Shown here: piece by piece, positions 1 to 11,500 of the stretch
Layout: each line of letters starts with the position of its first letter
How positions within the stretch are numbered: position 1 is the stretch's first letter
Assembly (NCBI GenBank): GCA_949825045.1
Contig: OX463836.1
Span: 13,417,829 to 13,481,828, forward strand
Direction: 5' to 3'
Length of the DNA: 64,000 nt
Source: Argyresthia goedartella
Lineage: Eukaryota; Arthropoda; Insecta; Lepidoptera; Argyresthiidae
The notes under the pieces: generated by a model
What the model was told of the DNA's origin: nothing
The model's database searches: none
The model's input: only the letters and a program-made list of their open reading frames with translations
Made by a program: the position numbers and the translations under genes

Positions 1-203
1 TAGTAAAATAGCCCCACCAATTACTTTATTTTGCGATTTAAAATACAACCTATTGACTTTTCACGATAATAATTGTAGTCTATTTCACTCACTCTCATGG
101 TCTGTATAGATCCTCTTTACTAATCCGTCTCCTACTTCGAGGAGTCCAAACTTGGTACGTTTTGAAAAGTTTTCTTGGATTTTTAGAAAACAGGCGGCCG
201 AAA

Positions 204-2032
204 GGTAATGTTGTAGTATATTTTGAGAATCGGCTCATGAAGCCCTTTAATTTGTTAACCCACACGATAGGTTTCCGAAAAAGAAAAAAAAACATACAAA
301 AAATTAATGACGTCATATCTCCCCCCTCCCCCCCCAAGAAAAAAATCGAAAAAAGCTCTCGACAAAAAAAACTTTTAATTCAAGAAACACGTGTGCCAAG
401 TTTTGTGGGGATCGCTTGGAGGAAACAGTGGCCCCTAGACCGGAACTGACAGACATTAGAGACAGACGAAAGCAAAATCGGCCTCCTAGCTTGTCGAAAT
501 GGAGCCCTTCGCTCGCTTCGCTCGCTCGGTCAATATAACCTTTGATCCGCAGTAATCAAAAAAAAATTTTTTTCAAATATTTTTTATAATATGTTTTACG
601 GCCCTGGAATCTGGTCCTTTTAGGCCTAAATTTTCTAATCCAACCCATAGAATGAACGAAAAGAACTAAAAGTTTGTCAGTAAATTGAGTTCATTCCTTC
701 AGTAGGGTAAGAAATACAGTGAATTTCGAATCAATCAATATAGTTTCTCACCAAAATCGGAAGGAACGTGCAACGCCCTCTAGCTTTAGCATTTCTTTTT
801 ATCCAATCGAGGTGAACAAAAACGATCGGTCTTATTTGTTTAAAATGGCGATCTAACTGCGATTGGTCACGGCGCGAGACGAATCCACTTTGTCGTGTTT
901 GTTTAGACTGAAGCGAATAACTTTCTGTAATTGTGATTCTGAAACTGCTTCGATGATTTTGTCGTGTTCGGTGCATGTTTCAGCCGTTTCCTTAAATATA
1001 AGCGACTTAATCACCAGCCCTTTTATTAAGGTCCGGCGACTCCGGAATTCAGTCAAATGACTAGCCTTTTTATTAAAATAAAGCATCATCGAAAACTTTT
1101 AACCAACTACCTAACCTAACCGAAAGTCAGCCTTTGATTGAAGATGAATGGAGAATCGCCCCAATTCGTTTTTCCAAGATGGCGTCTACGCAGCAGCTGA
1201 TTTCTTTCAGAGTCAACTTAGCCGAAATACGAATTTAAAGTATGAAAAAGATAACATGGTGCTTGAAATAGATATAAGGGATATTGCTTAAAAACATCAA
1301 TTAATAAAATGAATCGATATGTCACAGTAAGGTTGTCGTTTATAATCTAATGTTTTTTTCTCTCTCGTTATATTACAAACTATCGATAAACTGTGAACTG
1401 TACCGTACTGCTTACGATATGACGCGTTAGTTTATAATAAAACAGTTGAGTGTTCGTGTTAGGTTGACATGTAAGAACAAAAGAAACGTACATTCGAAAC
1501 CCTTTCGGTCTGTGTTAAAACTTGTCGATATTTTACAAACTAACGCGTTAGTTTATAAACCAACGGTTTTGACAATCTTATCGTGACAGATACACTCTTA
1601 AAATATTTGTGAATTGGATACAACAAATTTGGATAGATTTTGACATTTTTTTTTCAATTTAGTTTCTTTCCGATTGCTTGATAACATCAAGTGGATTACA
1701 TAAAGTTTTAGGTAATAATTGACCGAGCGAGCGATGGGCTCCATTTCGACAAGATAGGAGGCCGATTTTGCTTTCGTCTGTCTCTATGTCTGTGTGTCTG
1801 TCAGTTCCGGTCTAGGGGCCACAGTTTTCAAGCGATCCTCACAAAAATTGGCACACGTGTTCCTTGAATTGAAAAGTTTTTTTTTGTCGAGAGCTTTTCT
1901 CGATTTTCCCCTTGGTTTTTTTGAGTTGTCTATGACGTCATTAACTTTTTTTTTTTCTACGACCTATCGTATGGAGTATCAAATTAAAGGGCTTCATGAG
2001 CCGGTTCTAAAAATATACTACAACATTACCCG
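204..2032. repeat. Long inverted-repeat (foldback-like) element with 1.2-kb loop
   Basis: The stretch 204-534 is the reverse complement of 1718-2032, with small indels. Shared blocks include the start GACCGAGCGAGCG, the segment around GGCCGATTTTGCTTTCGTCT, TCAGTTCCGGTCTAGGGGCC, and the block ending GGGCTTCATGAGCC. The loop 535-1717 has no recognisable gene and contains a smaller element at 1321-1587. A short related fragment starts at 33372. Long arms with an unrelated spacer are typical of foldback-type DNA elements, but no transposase is visible, so the class is open. Confidence 0.7.
1321..1587. mobile_element. MITE-like element, 'CGTTAGTTTATAA' family copy 1
   Basis: The ends are inverted relatives of each other: GTCACAGTAAGGTTGTC at the left, and the reverse complement of CAATCTTATCGTGAC at the right. 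The interior carries the motif ACGCGTTAGTTTATAA and a block (GTGTTAGGTTGACATGTAAG) that recurs inverted at 15340-15365. It encodes no protein and sits inside the loop of the larger inverted repeat at 204-2032. Confidence 0.6.
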
Positions 2033-2267
2033 GAGTCGCCCTTCTTTTTACCCGGCTGCGCCAGAAGGAGGAAGTGGTTTTTTAAGGCTATTATGTAAGT
2101 TCAGATCTTTGGTACGATCTACATCCAAAACGGTTTGACGGATTTTAACATATAAGGTGTCGTTGAATTATGTTCAATACTGAGAGTGGCATAGGCTCTA
2201 TAGTTTTAAAATCATGACCTCATGTATTTTATTCCCCATCAAAAAATTACGCGCAACACGTTTTCAT

Positions 2268-2515
2268 CAATGTCCCTGCCTACGAAGCCAAGGGTCCCGG
2301 GTTCGAGTCCCGATGGGGGCAAATATTTGTTGATGAGAACGGATGTTTGTACCCTAGTCATGGTTGTTTATCTATCTAAGTATAATATTTATCTATATAA
2401 GTATGTGTATCGTTGTCTAGTACCCAAGATACAGGGAATCCTAGTTTGGGGCTAGATCAATGTGTGTAAATAGTGTCCAAGGTATTATTATTATTATTAT
2501 TATTATCATAATAAT
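2268..2515 (+). repeat. tRNA-derived SINE, copy 1 (5'-truncated)
   Basis: A pol III B-box-like GGGTTCGAGTCC at about 2298 is followed by a body that matches the copies at 39130 and 63409 (reverse). The body contains ACCCTAGTCATGG, TATCTATCTAAGTATAAT and CTAGTACCCAAGATACA. It ends in an (ATT)n run. The A box seen in the other two copies is missing here, so this copy is 5'-truncated. Confidence 0.7.
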
Positions 2516-2679
2516 GAAACCGAAATGTACGCGGGTTATTCCAAGTCATTAGTATGTAGTTCTTGCTTGTTTAAAAGAACTGAATGATAAAACGGTGTAG
2601 GTTATCAGAAATTCTAGATACATATAGGTATGCGCAACGCAAAGATACAAATGTACAGAATTTCCCATACGGGTTGGCA

Positions 2680-2925
2680 GAGGCACAATTGTGCCCACTT
2701 TGAGCCAGTTATTCAATACTCCATTTTGCGTGACGGGGGGCTAGCCCATCGCTGCAGGTATGGAGTAATGAAGGTTTCCTCATGATATTTATCCATCACC
2801 GTTGGAACATCCGTATAATGTACTTAAGATAAATTAATTATCTCATTGGTACATGGTCAGGAATCGAACCTGCCTCTCCTGTGTGAGAAGCAAGCGTGAA
2901 ACACATTAGACCACGGAGCTCTCCA
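2680..2925 (-). repeat. tRNA-derived SINE, second family, copy 1
   Basis: Read on the minus strand it has a tRNA-like head (TCCGTGGTCTAATGTG, then the B-box-like AGGTTCGATTCC). The body has AGGAAACCTTCATTACTCC and GATGGGCTAGCCCCC and ends in AAGTGGGCACAATTGTGCC. The same order is seen on the plus strand at 51537-51745 plus 52083-52125. Confidence 0.6.
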
Positions 2926-3097
2926 TTAGACTATGGAGCTCTATACAGAAGGTATATAGTTACTTAATGCTATTAGTAACTACATGTAAGGTCAACCGGG
3001 GTTATTGCGTCGCAATACTTTTAACAGCTTCTTTAGATGATTATTACAAATTTGTTCTTTATTTAAAAACTGTTGCCTATATCATGACATATGATAT

Positions 3098-3461
3098 TTT
3101 ATCTACACACGTATCATAAACCCTCTTTACTGCGTCCAAAAACCACACGTTACGATCAGCATAATGTTAAACTACTTTGTAAAAACTCATTTCTTATCTG
3201 AATATTGAACATTATGACCGTAATGTGTATTTTCTACATATTATATCAAATTTCGAACGCCGACGCCCGCTTGCGTGCCGCCCCTATTTGTCTGTGAAGT
3301 TGGTACTACAGAACAAGCTAAACAACTGCAGAGCCACAATGCCGGTCAAATATGCGGTTCCTGAACACATCAAAGAGAGCTTATGATATGTGTGTAGATA
3401 AACTAGTGTATGTAACTGTACATAATTAGGCATTATGTATCAGTCACATAAACTACTATTA
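3098..3461 (-). mobile_element. MITE, 'TTTATCTACACAC' family copy 1
   Basis: The inverted ends are TTTATCTACACACGTATCAT and ATGATATGTGTGTAGATAAA. The family interior includes TTCGAACGCCGACGCCCGC and GAACAAGCTAAACAACTG. It continues into the outer family end CACATAAACTACTATTA. Other copies start at 50955, 59291, 61938 and 62439. It is non-coding. Confidence 0.7.
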
Positions 3462-3839
3462 TCTAGTTTCACATTTTAATGTAATTTCGTGACATTTTGA
3501 ATTGCTACTGCATGTAAATAAAGTTTCTTTAAAATATGCTTTTTTTAGACGCAAAAGCCCCAGGTGGAGCGAAGGCGTCTTTATTTAGTATCACGTAACT
3601 GGAATTAGTGGCAAAATTTTTAGTCGAAATCATTTGTAAAAGAACTAGTATTACGGTTAATTATTATTTTACACGCCAAAATCTGGGCTTAGTTTCTTGT
3701 AAATGGTCAAACAAAAATACTCGGGGCAATGGCGTCTAATTTTCTTTTTTTCTTACAGACGCAATCGCCCCATCCTATATTCCAGGGGTGACAAACAATT
3801 TTCTCCTTGTAGGTTCTCCTTAGGGTTGCCAGATGTCCG

Positions 3840-3945
3840 GTTTTGGACCGGACAGTGTTACTAGACATTTCCACAGCTTTTGGCTTTTTTAAAGACAAAT
3901 TGTGCCTTTTTTTGAAGGCATCAAACCAGTCATTTCCAGCCTTAT
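3840..3945 (-). pseudogene. CENP-B/pogo-type helix-turn-helix fragment
   Basis: The minus-strand translation of this short stretch has the pattern AGNDWFDAFKKRHNLSLKKP, followed by KAVEMS. This resembles the second helix-turn-helix (Tc5/CENP-B type) of pogo/Tigger transposases. Only about 33 residues are recognisable and no DDE catalytic region follows. It is joined directly to the truncated 3' end of the reverse-transcriptase fragment at 3972. It is either a pogo remnant used as an insertion site or a rearrangement product. Confidence 0.45.
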
Positions 3946-3971
3946 TTCTTAGGTTAACATTACAGCTATCG

Positions 3972-5375
3972 CTAAGTTTGGAAAATGTTGTATGTTGTAA
4001 TCTTGCGTACATACATTATATTTTCGAAAATAAATTGACTAGCTACAGTTAGTATATCAATTTCTTTAAAAAGCTCTCTTAAAGAGTCTGTGCTTTTTAA
4101 ATTATAAATTGCTCGAATAGCTCTTTTCTGTAAAATAAAAATGGTATGAATATCCGCTGCTTTCCCCCACAACAATATACCATAGGACATGACACTATGA
4201 AAGTAACTAAAATATACTAGCCTAAATGTAGCCACATCCGTGATTTGTCTGATGTTACTAACAGCGAAAGCCGCAGAACTTAATTTACCAGCCAATTTTT
4301 CTATATGGGGTTTTGCTGCTGCACTGCACTGCTATTTGCTATCAATGGTTATTCCAAGAAACTTCTTGTCATTTACTAATTCTAACGTGCTGCTGTCCAA
4401 CACTAAACTGGTCCCAACTTGCCTGACATTTGGAAGTGAGAATTTGATACATTTGGTTTTACCAGCATTTAAAAATAAATTGTTAACTGTGAACCAATTC
4501 AAGTTTAAAGATTACAATTTTGAAGACCAGTGAAGTATCATCTGCAAACAACACTATATTAGTCACTTTCTCCACCATAAAAGGCAGATCGTTAATATGA
4601 ACCAGGAATAAGAAAGGGCCTAATATGGAAGCTTGTGGAATGCCAATTTTTACTCCCGATCCATCAGATTTGACGCCGTCGACTTATGCCTTTTGAATTC
4701 TATTGCTTAGGTATGATCTTAGTAGATCTAAGCTTTATTTCTAACTCCGTTATGATTTAATTTTATTAGTAGCGTCTCATGATCAACACAATCAAATGCC
4801 TTCGACAGATCGCAAAAAACACCGATAGCATCCTGTGCGGCTTCCCATGCAGAACAATAATATGAGATATAAGGGTAATACCTGCATCGGTAGTCGATTT
4901 ACCCCTAGTGAAACCGTATTGCTTGGCGTGGAGTTGTTTTGTACGGTTGAAGTGTGAGAGCATTTGATTGAGTATAATCTTTTCAACAATTTTACTTAGT
5001 GCTGGAAGAACATATATTGGTCTGAAATTTGAAGGATCACCCTTGTCTCCCGACTTGAACAGAGGTATAATAATAATATTTATTTATTTCAGATATACAT
5101 CCATAATGAAACACGGTAAAATGAAAAATAAATTGAAATAATGACACAAAACAAAAAATAAATTAATTGGTAACACAGAAAACAAGATCTAAGTATATAA
5201 GATAAGTCCACACACTCATTCGTCCTTCTGTCATAATTATGTCTATTACACATCCATCACACAACACATTCACTTATAGGTATAAGTTTACTGTGTTTCA
5301 TAAGGTCTGGGAAAGCTCCATCATCAACAAATTTATTAAATATACATATAACAAGTATTGTTGAACCAAATTATT
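3972..5375 (-). pseudogene. Decayed non-LTR retrotransposon, reverse transcriptase part
   Basis: The minus strand encodes a broken reverse transcriptase. Going from high to low coordinates one can read a GAFPDLMKHSK-like segment (5340-5280), then KSGDKGD (near 5050), then an FTRGKSTTDAG segment (near 4910). After that come GIPQASILGPFLFLVHINDL and the catalytic VLFADDTSL (4690-4540). The C-terminal thumb, SYGILLWGKAADIHTIFILQ, is at 4295-3972. Several frames are used, so it is a pseudogene. It is interrupted by an insertion at 5069-5280. The sequence style is that of the CR1/Jockey group, and the 5' part including the endonuclease is absent. Confidence 0.75.
5069..5280 (-). mobile_element. 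Retroposed 3' tail inserted in the LINE remnant
   Basis: This AT-rich block interrupts the reverse-transcriptase reading between KSGDKGD and the GAFPDLMKHSK-like segment. It begins on the plus strand with an (ATA/TAA) run, which on the minus strand is a 3' tail. The flanking AGGTATA is present at both junctions (about 5063 and 5279), consistent with a 7-bp target duplication. No protein is encoded. Confidence 0.55.
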
Positions 5376-5430
5376 ATTATTATTATTGACTTTGACTGAT
5401 ATACCCAACAGGTCTTCAGTATTTTTTAAG

Positions 5431-5996
5431 TTAAGGTACAGCAGGATAATCTGACTTAGTTATATCATCCTTACATTTTTGCATAAGTTCAGCCAAGTCG
5501 TTGCGCGCGAAGTCTAGTGTGCAAATGTGGACGTGCTCTTCGATTATATTGTCATCCTATAAGAACGAACACAAACAGTTTGATTTATCAAATTAGTTTA
5601 TTAGTTAAGCCATAAAATAGTAATAAATAAATTCGTTCGCGACATTCAAATTTCAATACTTTTAAACTTAATGTTAATGTTAATAATGTTAATGTTTAAT
5701 GTTAATGACACCTATAGAAACACCACCACATAATATACAAAATTTGTAAGATGTGTATCGATAAATTATAGTAATTAATCTATTACATTCTTACTTTAAT
5801 TTTCACTTTACCGCGACATGTATGTTTTCTTCTGCCTGTGCACTCCCACACAAATAGACCAGTGCTGTATTTTCTTTTTATAGTGTATTGGTGTCCTGCA
5901 TGCAAACAATACTTTACCATTTCTTCTTTGGATGTATGAAAAACGTGATGGAGGCGGTTCAGAACTACCACTAGCTACTTCTTGCAGTTCCTCCAT
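5431..5996 (-). CDS. FLYWCH-type zinc-finger gene, two exons, one frameshift
   Basis: Exon 1 runs 5996 to 5795 and exon 2 runs 5556 to 5431, both on the minus strand. Exon 1 starts at the ATG at 5996 (MEELQEVASGSS...). It encodes a FLYWCH finger with the C-x-H pattern GLFVWECTGRRKHTCRG. Exon 1 ends ATTAAA before a GTAAG donor and exon 2 begins after a TTATAG acceptor. Both are phase 0, so the intron reads cleanly. Exon 2 has the acidic/helical tail often seen after FLYWCH domains (EEHVHICTLDF..., ending at a TAA at 5431). A one-base frameshift separates the start (SRFSYIQRRNGK) from the rest of the finger near 5935. The locus is therefore either a recent pseudogene or has an assembly error. 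Insect FLYWCH proteins are often transposon-related or mod(mdg4)-like. The target is unknown. Confidence 0.65.
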
Positions 5997-6744
5997 GTTT
6001 TCAAGCGCACGCGCAACTATTTGACTAATTACGGATATTTTTAAGGATTACACTTATTCAAGGACAACGGTAGCATTAGAGCGGGAAAAGGAAGGGCGAG
6101 AGAGAAATTTGCAAAGCGCCATATCTTTCCCTCCACCACCACAGATAATGAGGGACAGCTCATAAAAAAGAAAGGAAAAAAGTAGTTCCCAACTTGAAAA
6201 AAGATGTCGCTGACGAGACAGATAAAAAGTATTCACGTTTTTATTACTTTAGATCCGTCACTGGGCTGGGATTGAATATGCTGGTGGCATCTGCTACTGG
6301 GTAGTAGCGCATGCCACCCCGGGTGACAAGCAGGAGGTGGCATCTGAGAATAAAAGGTTTTTATTCTCAGGGATGAATAAATATGCGGATTTACTGGATC
6401 AATTCTTTATAAATCGGTAAAAAACTATAAAAGTATGAAAACACTTTCACAAAACTATCAAAAATTTTAATATATACCTAAAAGCCCAAACCAAATATAA
6501 ATTAATAAAGTACTATGAACGTAAAATATGTAACAATATTACCTACCTATATATTTTTTTGAATTATTTATTATTGTATCGTATAATTCATGTGCTTTAT
6601 TCAATTTTCTTTCACTTTTTGACATTAAAATGATATCTATTTATTACATTATAAAGAAATTGACACGCACAACAACAAAAAAATGTCAAAAATCCACACA
6701 AAGCTTCATCACAACATAATAAATAATATAAATTATACAAAAAT
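5997..6744. other. Intergenic AT-rich DNA, nothing recognised
   Basis: It contains the presumed upstream region of the FLYWCH gene and AT-rich sequence. No ORF here has recognisable similarity and no clear repeat partner was seen within the window. Confidence 0.4.
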
Positions 6745-7420
6745 TATTACAAAAACAAACCGCCCCAAGCATTGCCCGGCCCAAAAGTAACAATTACACT
6801 AGCAGCGTTACCGAGCTGCACGACGAGTGCGATCCTCTGGACCAGGAAAGCTCCAGAGTGTTTGTAAATCCTCGGTTTCTCGAGCGACGCCCAATGTCCT
6901 TGATAAAGATCCCACCCTGCGAACCCCGAACCCCCGTGGTCTCGACGGCCAAGGGAATATACAGATAACTTCCCAATAGCAGCGCACATTTGTTGCACTT
7001 TGGTGCACCGCTGACTCAGCAGCAGCCCCCGGGATTACCACAGTTGAGCCAATGTGGAATGGGGCAAACGTGCACACACAAGTCGCATCCCATAAAAGAC
7101 AACGACCCCTCTCTCACGGTAACAATGTCAGACCGTCCGGATGTTTACCGTCGCTGCGAATCAATCCTGGAGGTTCAAGAACCGCCGGAATGTTAGCAGA
7201 GACAAGAGCCCTCCGGATGATGTCATTAATGATTAGTGATGGCGAGATAGTCTCCCTGCACTCCGAACACAGTGAAACAGCGAGTCAACTACCACACTGC
7301 AATAAGTTTATACACCCCATGCGAAGAGGCAAGAAATCAGGGAGTTCCGTATCTTGTAGACGACGAACGCCGAGGCCACCAAACCTGATGGGAAGTGCTG
7401 CCTGAGACTACTGAGAGGGA
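6745..7420 (-). pseudogene. Remnant of an RT-associated C-terminal domain (restriction-nuclease-like)
   Basis: On the minus strand, switching frames, one reads LEPPGLIRSDGKHPDGLTLL, then W..GRCLLWDATCVCT, then AGAAAESA. Further on are YLYIPLAVETTG and, at the end, VQRIALVVQLGNAASVI. This order is familiar from a domain found beside reverse transcriptases in many invertebrate genomes. The PDG...WDATC pattern looks like a PD-(D/E)xK-type nuclease core, which is inference. Several frameshifts make it a relic. Similar end residues ([14 protein letters not shown]) occur on the plus strand at 40570-40640. Confidence 0.5.
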
Positions 7421-7636
7421 GACAATTTTACATTTAAAATCGACTCCAAAAGATTGTTCAATGTTTTGTCGTAAGAATCTACCTCCCCCTGGCCAACCAA
7501 CCGGAGCCGTTCGCAAGGAGGAGTATGTGAACCTTGGCAGGGACAAACATTTCTGCAGTAATGTAATGCCCACATGTGCGAAAAGCTCCTTAAGATGTGG
7601 CAAGGCCCCAACCAAGGCGGGAGCCGGGAACCAAAG

Positions 7637-7686
7637 CCGGGCGTTCAGCGAGGTAATGTGGGAACATTACCTCGCAGAACGCCCGG
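7637..7686. repeat. GC-rich hairpin
   Basis: CCGGGCGTTC pairs with GAACGCCCGG and, inside it, CGAGGTAATGT pairs with ACATTACCTCG. A 2x2 internal mismatch separates the stems and the loop is 4 nt (GGGA). It lies about 690 bp upstream of FAR exon 1 as found here. No function is assigned. Confidence 0.6.
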
Positions 7687-8375
7687 CACACCCTCCAAAA
7701 AGATGGGCTCTTCCAACTGTGTGAAATCAGTTTCATCGAGGACCTTCACCCCTGGCACTAACGGCGTAACATTCTATTCCTTTCCACCTTAAATACTCCG
7801 AAAGAAATTAAAATAAATTAGATTTTAACAAAAAAACGAAACGTTTGAACTGCGTGCATGGGCTGGAATGGAACTGTGAGGAAAATAACGTTACACCCCA
7901 TCTGACAAAACATAGGCTAGGTTAGACTTGCGTGCATGGCTATGCTGTGCCTCTGCCACCCCATCTGCCCTTCTGCGATTCTAGCAACATTACGAATCTG
8001 ACCTAAACTTTTTAAACTGTCATAGATCCTTATCAAACTACCTCAGCTTTTGACACAAGTAGAAGCCTGTTCCGCCCAGAGGAAATAAATAATTTTTTAT
8101 GAGACTTAGTTTCTCTGCTGTGATAAGTATATTAATTTTTTAAACGAATGGGGATTTGTGAACTTTTTTCCACCGAAGGGGATTATTCCACTAATCGCCA
8201 TTACAAACTCAATGACACGTCAATGGGGATTTGTGGAAGAAAAGTTCAAAAGTCCCATTGATGAGGGGTCTTCAATGGGGATTAGTTGATTAGGGTTGTA
8301 AGTATTCCATCAATATACGCTTGAATTTCCCAATAGTAAGGGTTATGCCATAATAAACCATAAATTCCCTTGCAG
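7687..8375. other. Non-coding, upstream of first FAR exon seen
   Basis: A motif containing AATGGGGATTTGTG is repeated at about 8148 and 8223 and again as AATGGGGATTAG near 8276. No gene was recognised. It is probably intronic DNA of the FAR gene. Confidence 0.4.
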
Positions 8376-8530
8376 GTCAACATAATATTCCATCTGGCAG
8401 CCACAGTCCGTTTCTCCGAGCCACTGAAGTCTGCAGTCCAGATCAATGTTCGTGGTACAAGAGAACTACTGATGCTGGCGCAAGATTGCACCAAGCTGAG
8501 GGGTGTGGTGCATATGTCCACTGCTTATAG
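8376..8530 (+). CDS. FAR: FAR exon 1 of those found
   Basis: The acceptor is TTGCAG and the donor GTAAAC. It starts in phase 0 and ends after AG of a split codon. It encodes [17 protein letters not shown], then [14 protein letters not shown], and the start of the STAY motif (VVHMSTAY). These are the central Rossmann-fold segments of FAR proteins. Confidence 0.93.
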
Positions 8531-11500
8531 GTAAACACAACATATATAGTTATTGGCCTAGCGATATTCGCATATCGGAAACCATCGTGCGGGTAGCAAC
8601 ATCTGGCTGAGACGGGTACTAGATGGGTGTCCGTTTCTATGTGGCGTTTGTTTCGGGCGCTTCCGTGTTTCGGATGACACGTTATGCCGTAGGTCCCGGC
8701 TACTACGCTACACGGTGGTAGTAGTCGTGAAGCTGGTCAGAGGCCATATATGATATGGCAGCTTGAAAACATCTGACAGTCGGATTCGCCACTAGCCCGA
8801 CATTCCTCCATCAACCCTCACTGAGCCAGCGTGGTGGAGTATGGCCCAATCTTACTCGTATCCGGGTAAAGGCCCGTGCCCCTCGCCGGGGTCATAATGA
8901 TATTGATGATGGTGATGATGATTGATTCCGACCGATGTCGGTCATGGCGACCACTTCTACTCCTAGTCGGTTTCGCGCGCGTGCGCTCGAACATGTCTTA
9001 TGTAGCCGATCTTCGCAGCGAAACTCCTTGCGCATTGGGGGCACGTAAGTTATAATAATATTATAATGACATTAGCACATATGGCACATACTTCATAGAA
9101 ATACTATAATAATAGCTATAAAGATACTCTATATCGTGGAATAAAGGATAAACGGGACCAAACAGAAAAACATCCAAGACTCAGGCATAGTATAAATTTA
9201 GGGATCCATTTTATTACTACCGGCACTAGTACTACCCTTTCATTTCAAGTTTGCCGTGGCTCACCTTTACAAAATGACGTCACAAGGCGTCATGACGTCA
9301 GCTATTAACACTGGTAAATAATAAAATATAAGTAAAAAAAACTATAACCCGACTACGTGAGTTAAGAGGTTTAAAAAGTGCGAAACAAGGAAATAATTCA
9401 GAAAGAAGTCAAGAAATGCGAAGGTACAAAAATGGTCGAGGTAGAGCCGTGGTCCTACTGTATCTCACAGATGTGCAAAAAATCATTTACCATTGTAACT
9501 ACAGCCTTTTCCAAGGTATAACTTTTAAGTGTTGTAATAAATAAATAAAAAGCCCTTTACAATCATTATATGTAGGATATCACAGCACTTAAGTATATTA
9601 GAACTTAACTAAAGTGTTTTCTTACATGGTATCTAATCTATTTTGAGATGATGACTATGATATACCCGACAGATTCATGTCATGGCGACTACTCCGACTC
9701 TTCAGCTCTCTCAATTTTGATAAGGCTGAAATGAACGTGTACAGCTGCTGGAAGTCCATTAGACTTTTGACTCACGTTAATCACTTTTAACCAACATCTG
9801 TGTAAGATTAAGTAGACAGAACAACAAACATGGTGGAATCGTTAGGTACATTATTACCTATTCGCTTTGAGTTTGCCGGTGCTGGTAGTTTCAATGGACC
9901 GACTGGATTAAAAATGTAGTGACGAATGAGAATACAGTAGGTGCGACCACGGCTCTACCTCAATCATTTTTGTACCTTCGCATTTCTTGACTTCTTTCTG
10001 AATTATTTCCTTGTTTCGCACTTTTTAAACCTCTTAACTCACGTAGTCGGGTTATAGTTTTTTTTACTTATATTTTATTATTTATTGTTTTTAATATTTG
10101 TTGTTATAGCGGCAACAGAAACACATCATCTGTGAAAATTTCAACTCTCTAGCTATCATAGTTCATGAGTACCAAACATTTACCTAACTAAACAGAGTTT
10201 CTCATGGCCGCTAGAGGGCGCCACATCAGATCTACATAGCCTATGTCACCCGCAGAATTATTACAAATCTATTGACACCTCATTTACTAAAATCGGTTCA
10301 GTAGTTTAGGCGCTACGAGTGGACATACATACATACCCACCCACATACATACATAGACTGCCAAAATCATTACCCTTCCTTTTCGCGGTCGTCCTTTGGT
10401 ACTTGGTGGTGAAACTGGTTAATTTAATTTCTTGATGAAACTGATAATTTTGTTCAAGACGTATGTAAATAGTGTAAAAATATGTATGTACAATCGAACC
10501 AACTGAATCATGACCCTGAAACTTTCAAACTTGTAAGATCTATGTAAATGTCAGTGTCTAATCAAATGATAACAAGTTCGTTACCAAGGAAATAAACCTT
10601 CAAGCGAATTTCGACCTACTTGCATTTAAGGGGTTTAGCAAAATAAGCTTATGGTGGGTCATGATTCAGATGGTTCGATAGTACATATACTCCCTAGTCA
10701 TAAGTTAGTAATAAGTCTAAAATATAGAGTCCGCTTCCTGTGTATTATTTAGGTACGGGCTGTCAGCACATTTTTACGATAATTAGTTTTCCCTTTCCTT
10801 TTCAAAAAAATACATCAATTTGAGTAATAGGTAAATATAGTAATAGGTATATATAATAGGTAAAAACTGTTTCTAAAATTTTGAAAATACAAGAAATACG
10901 ATATACTTTTTTTTCTATATAATCTTGAACGTTTTATCTCTGACCTGTCACTATTGCTTTCGTTATCAATTTGAGTAATATCTGTGTGCCTAATATAACA
11001 TAACGACAACAGCTACTACAAACAAAAACTCAATTGGCAGTAACTATAAACAAGCATATAACAAGTTTCTATTATACAAGGTGACATTTAATTAGCTGAC
11101 TATATTTTGGGGAATGATAGTACTTACCCTTCATTATGAACAACTGTCCCAAAGAAACATATGGTCGCAAAAGGAAAGGAAAAAATATATTTTTCCCTCA
11201 GTACATTGACCCGATCAGCTGATTACAATTTACTATGGGGGACCCAATATTTTTTTTTCGTTTGCGACCATTTGTTTCTTGGGGAAAGTTGTTCGTAATG
11301 ACGGGTACTATCATTTCTTAAAATATGGTCAGCTGATTAAATATCACCTTGTAACAATAATCTCGAGCGACACGGGACACACGTACGTGTCCATGTACTG
11401 TGCTCCATGTAACTTGTAGCCATGTCAGTCCGATAGATGGCATTACTATGATGAACACGTGACGGACAACGATTTTCATCACGTAACTTGACCGCGTTGT

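Noticed and set aside
162..449. 95-residue open frame near the left edge
   Set aside because: It lies within the inverted-repeat arm and is low in coding character. The same DNA in inverse at 1718-2032 does not keep it.
1..8375. Upstream FAR exons with the TGxxGF/L loop
   Set aside because: I looked for the motif and for a phase-0 donor preceding it on the plus strand and found no convincing candidate. The exons are more likely outside the window.
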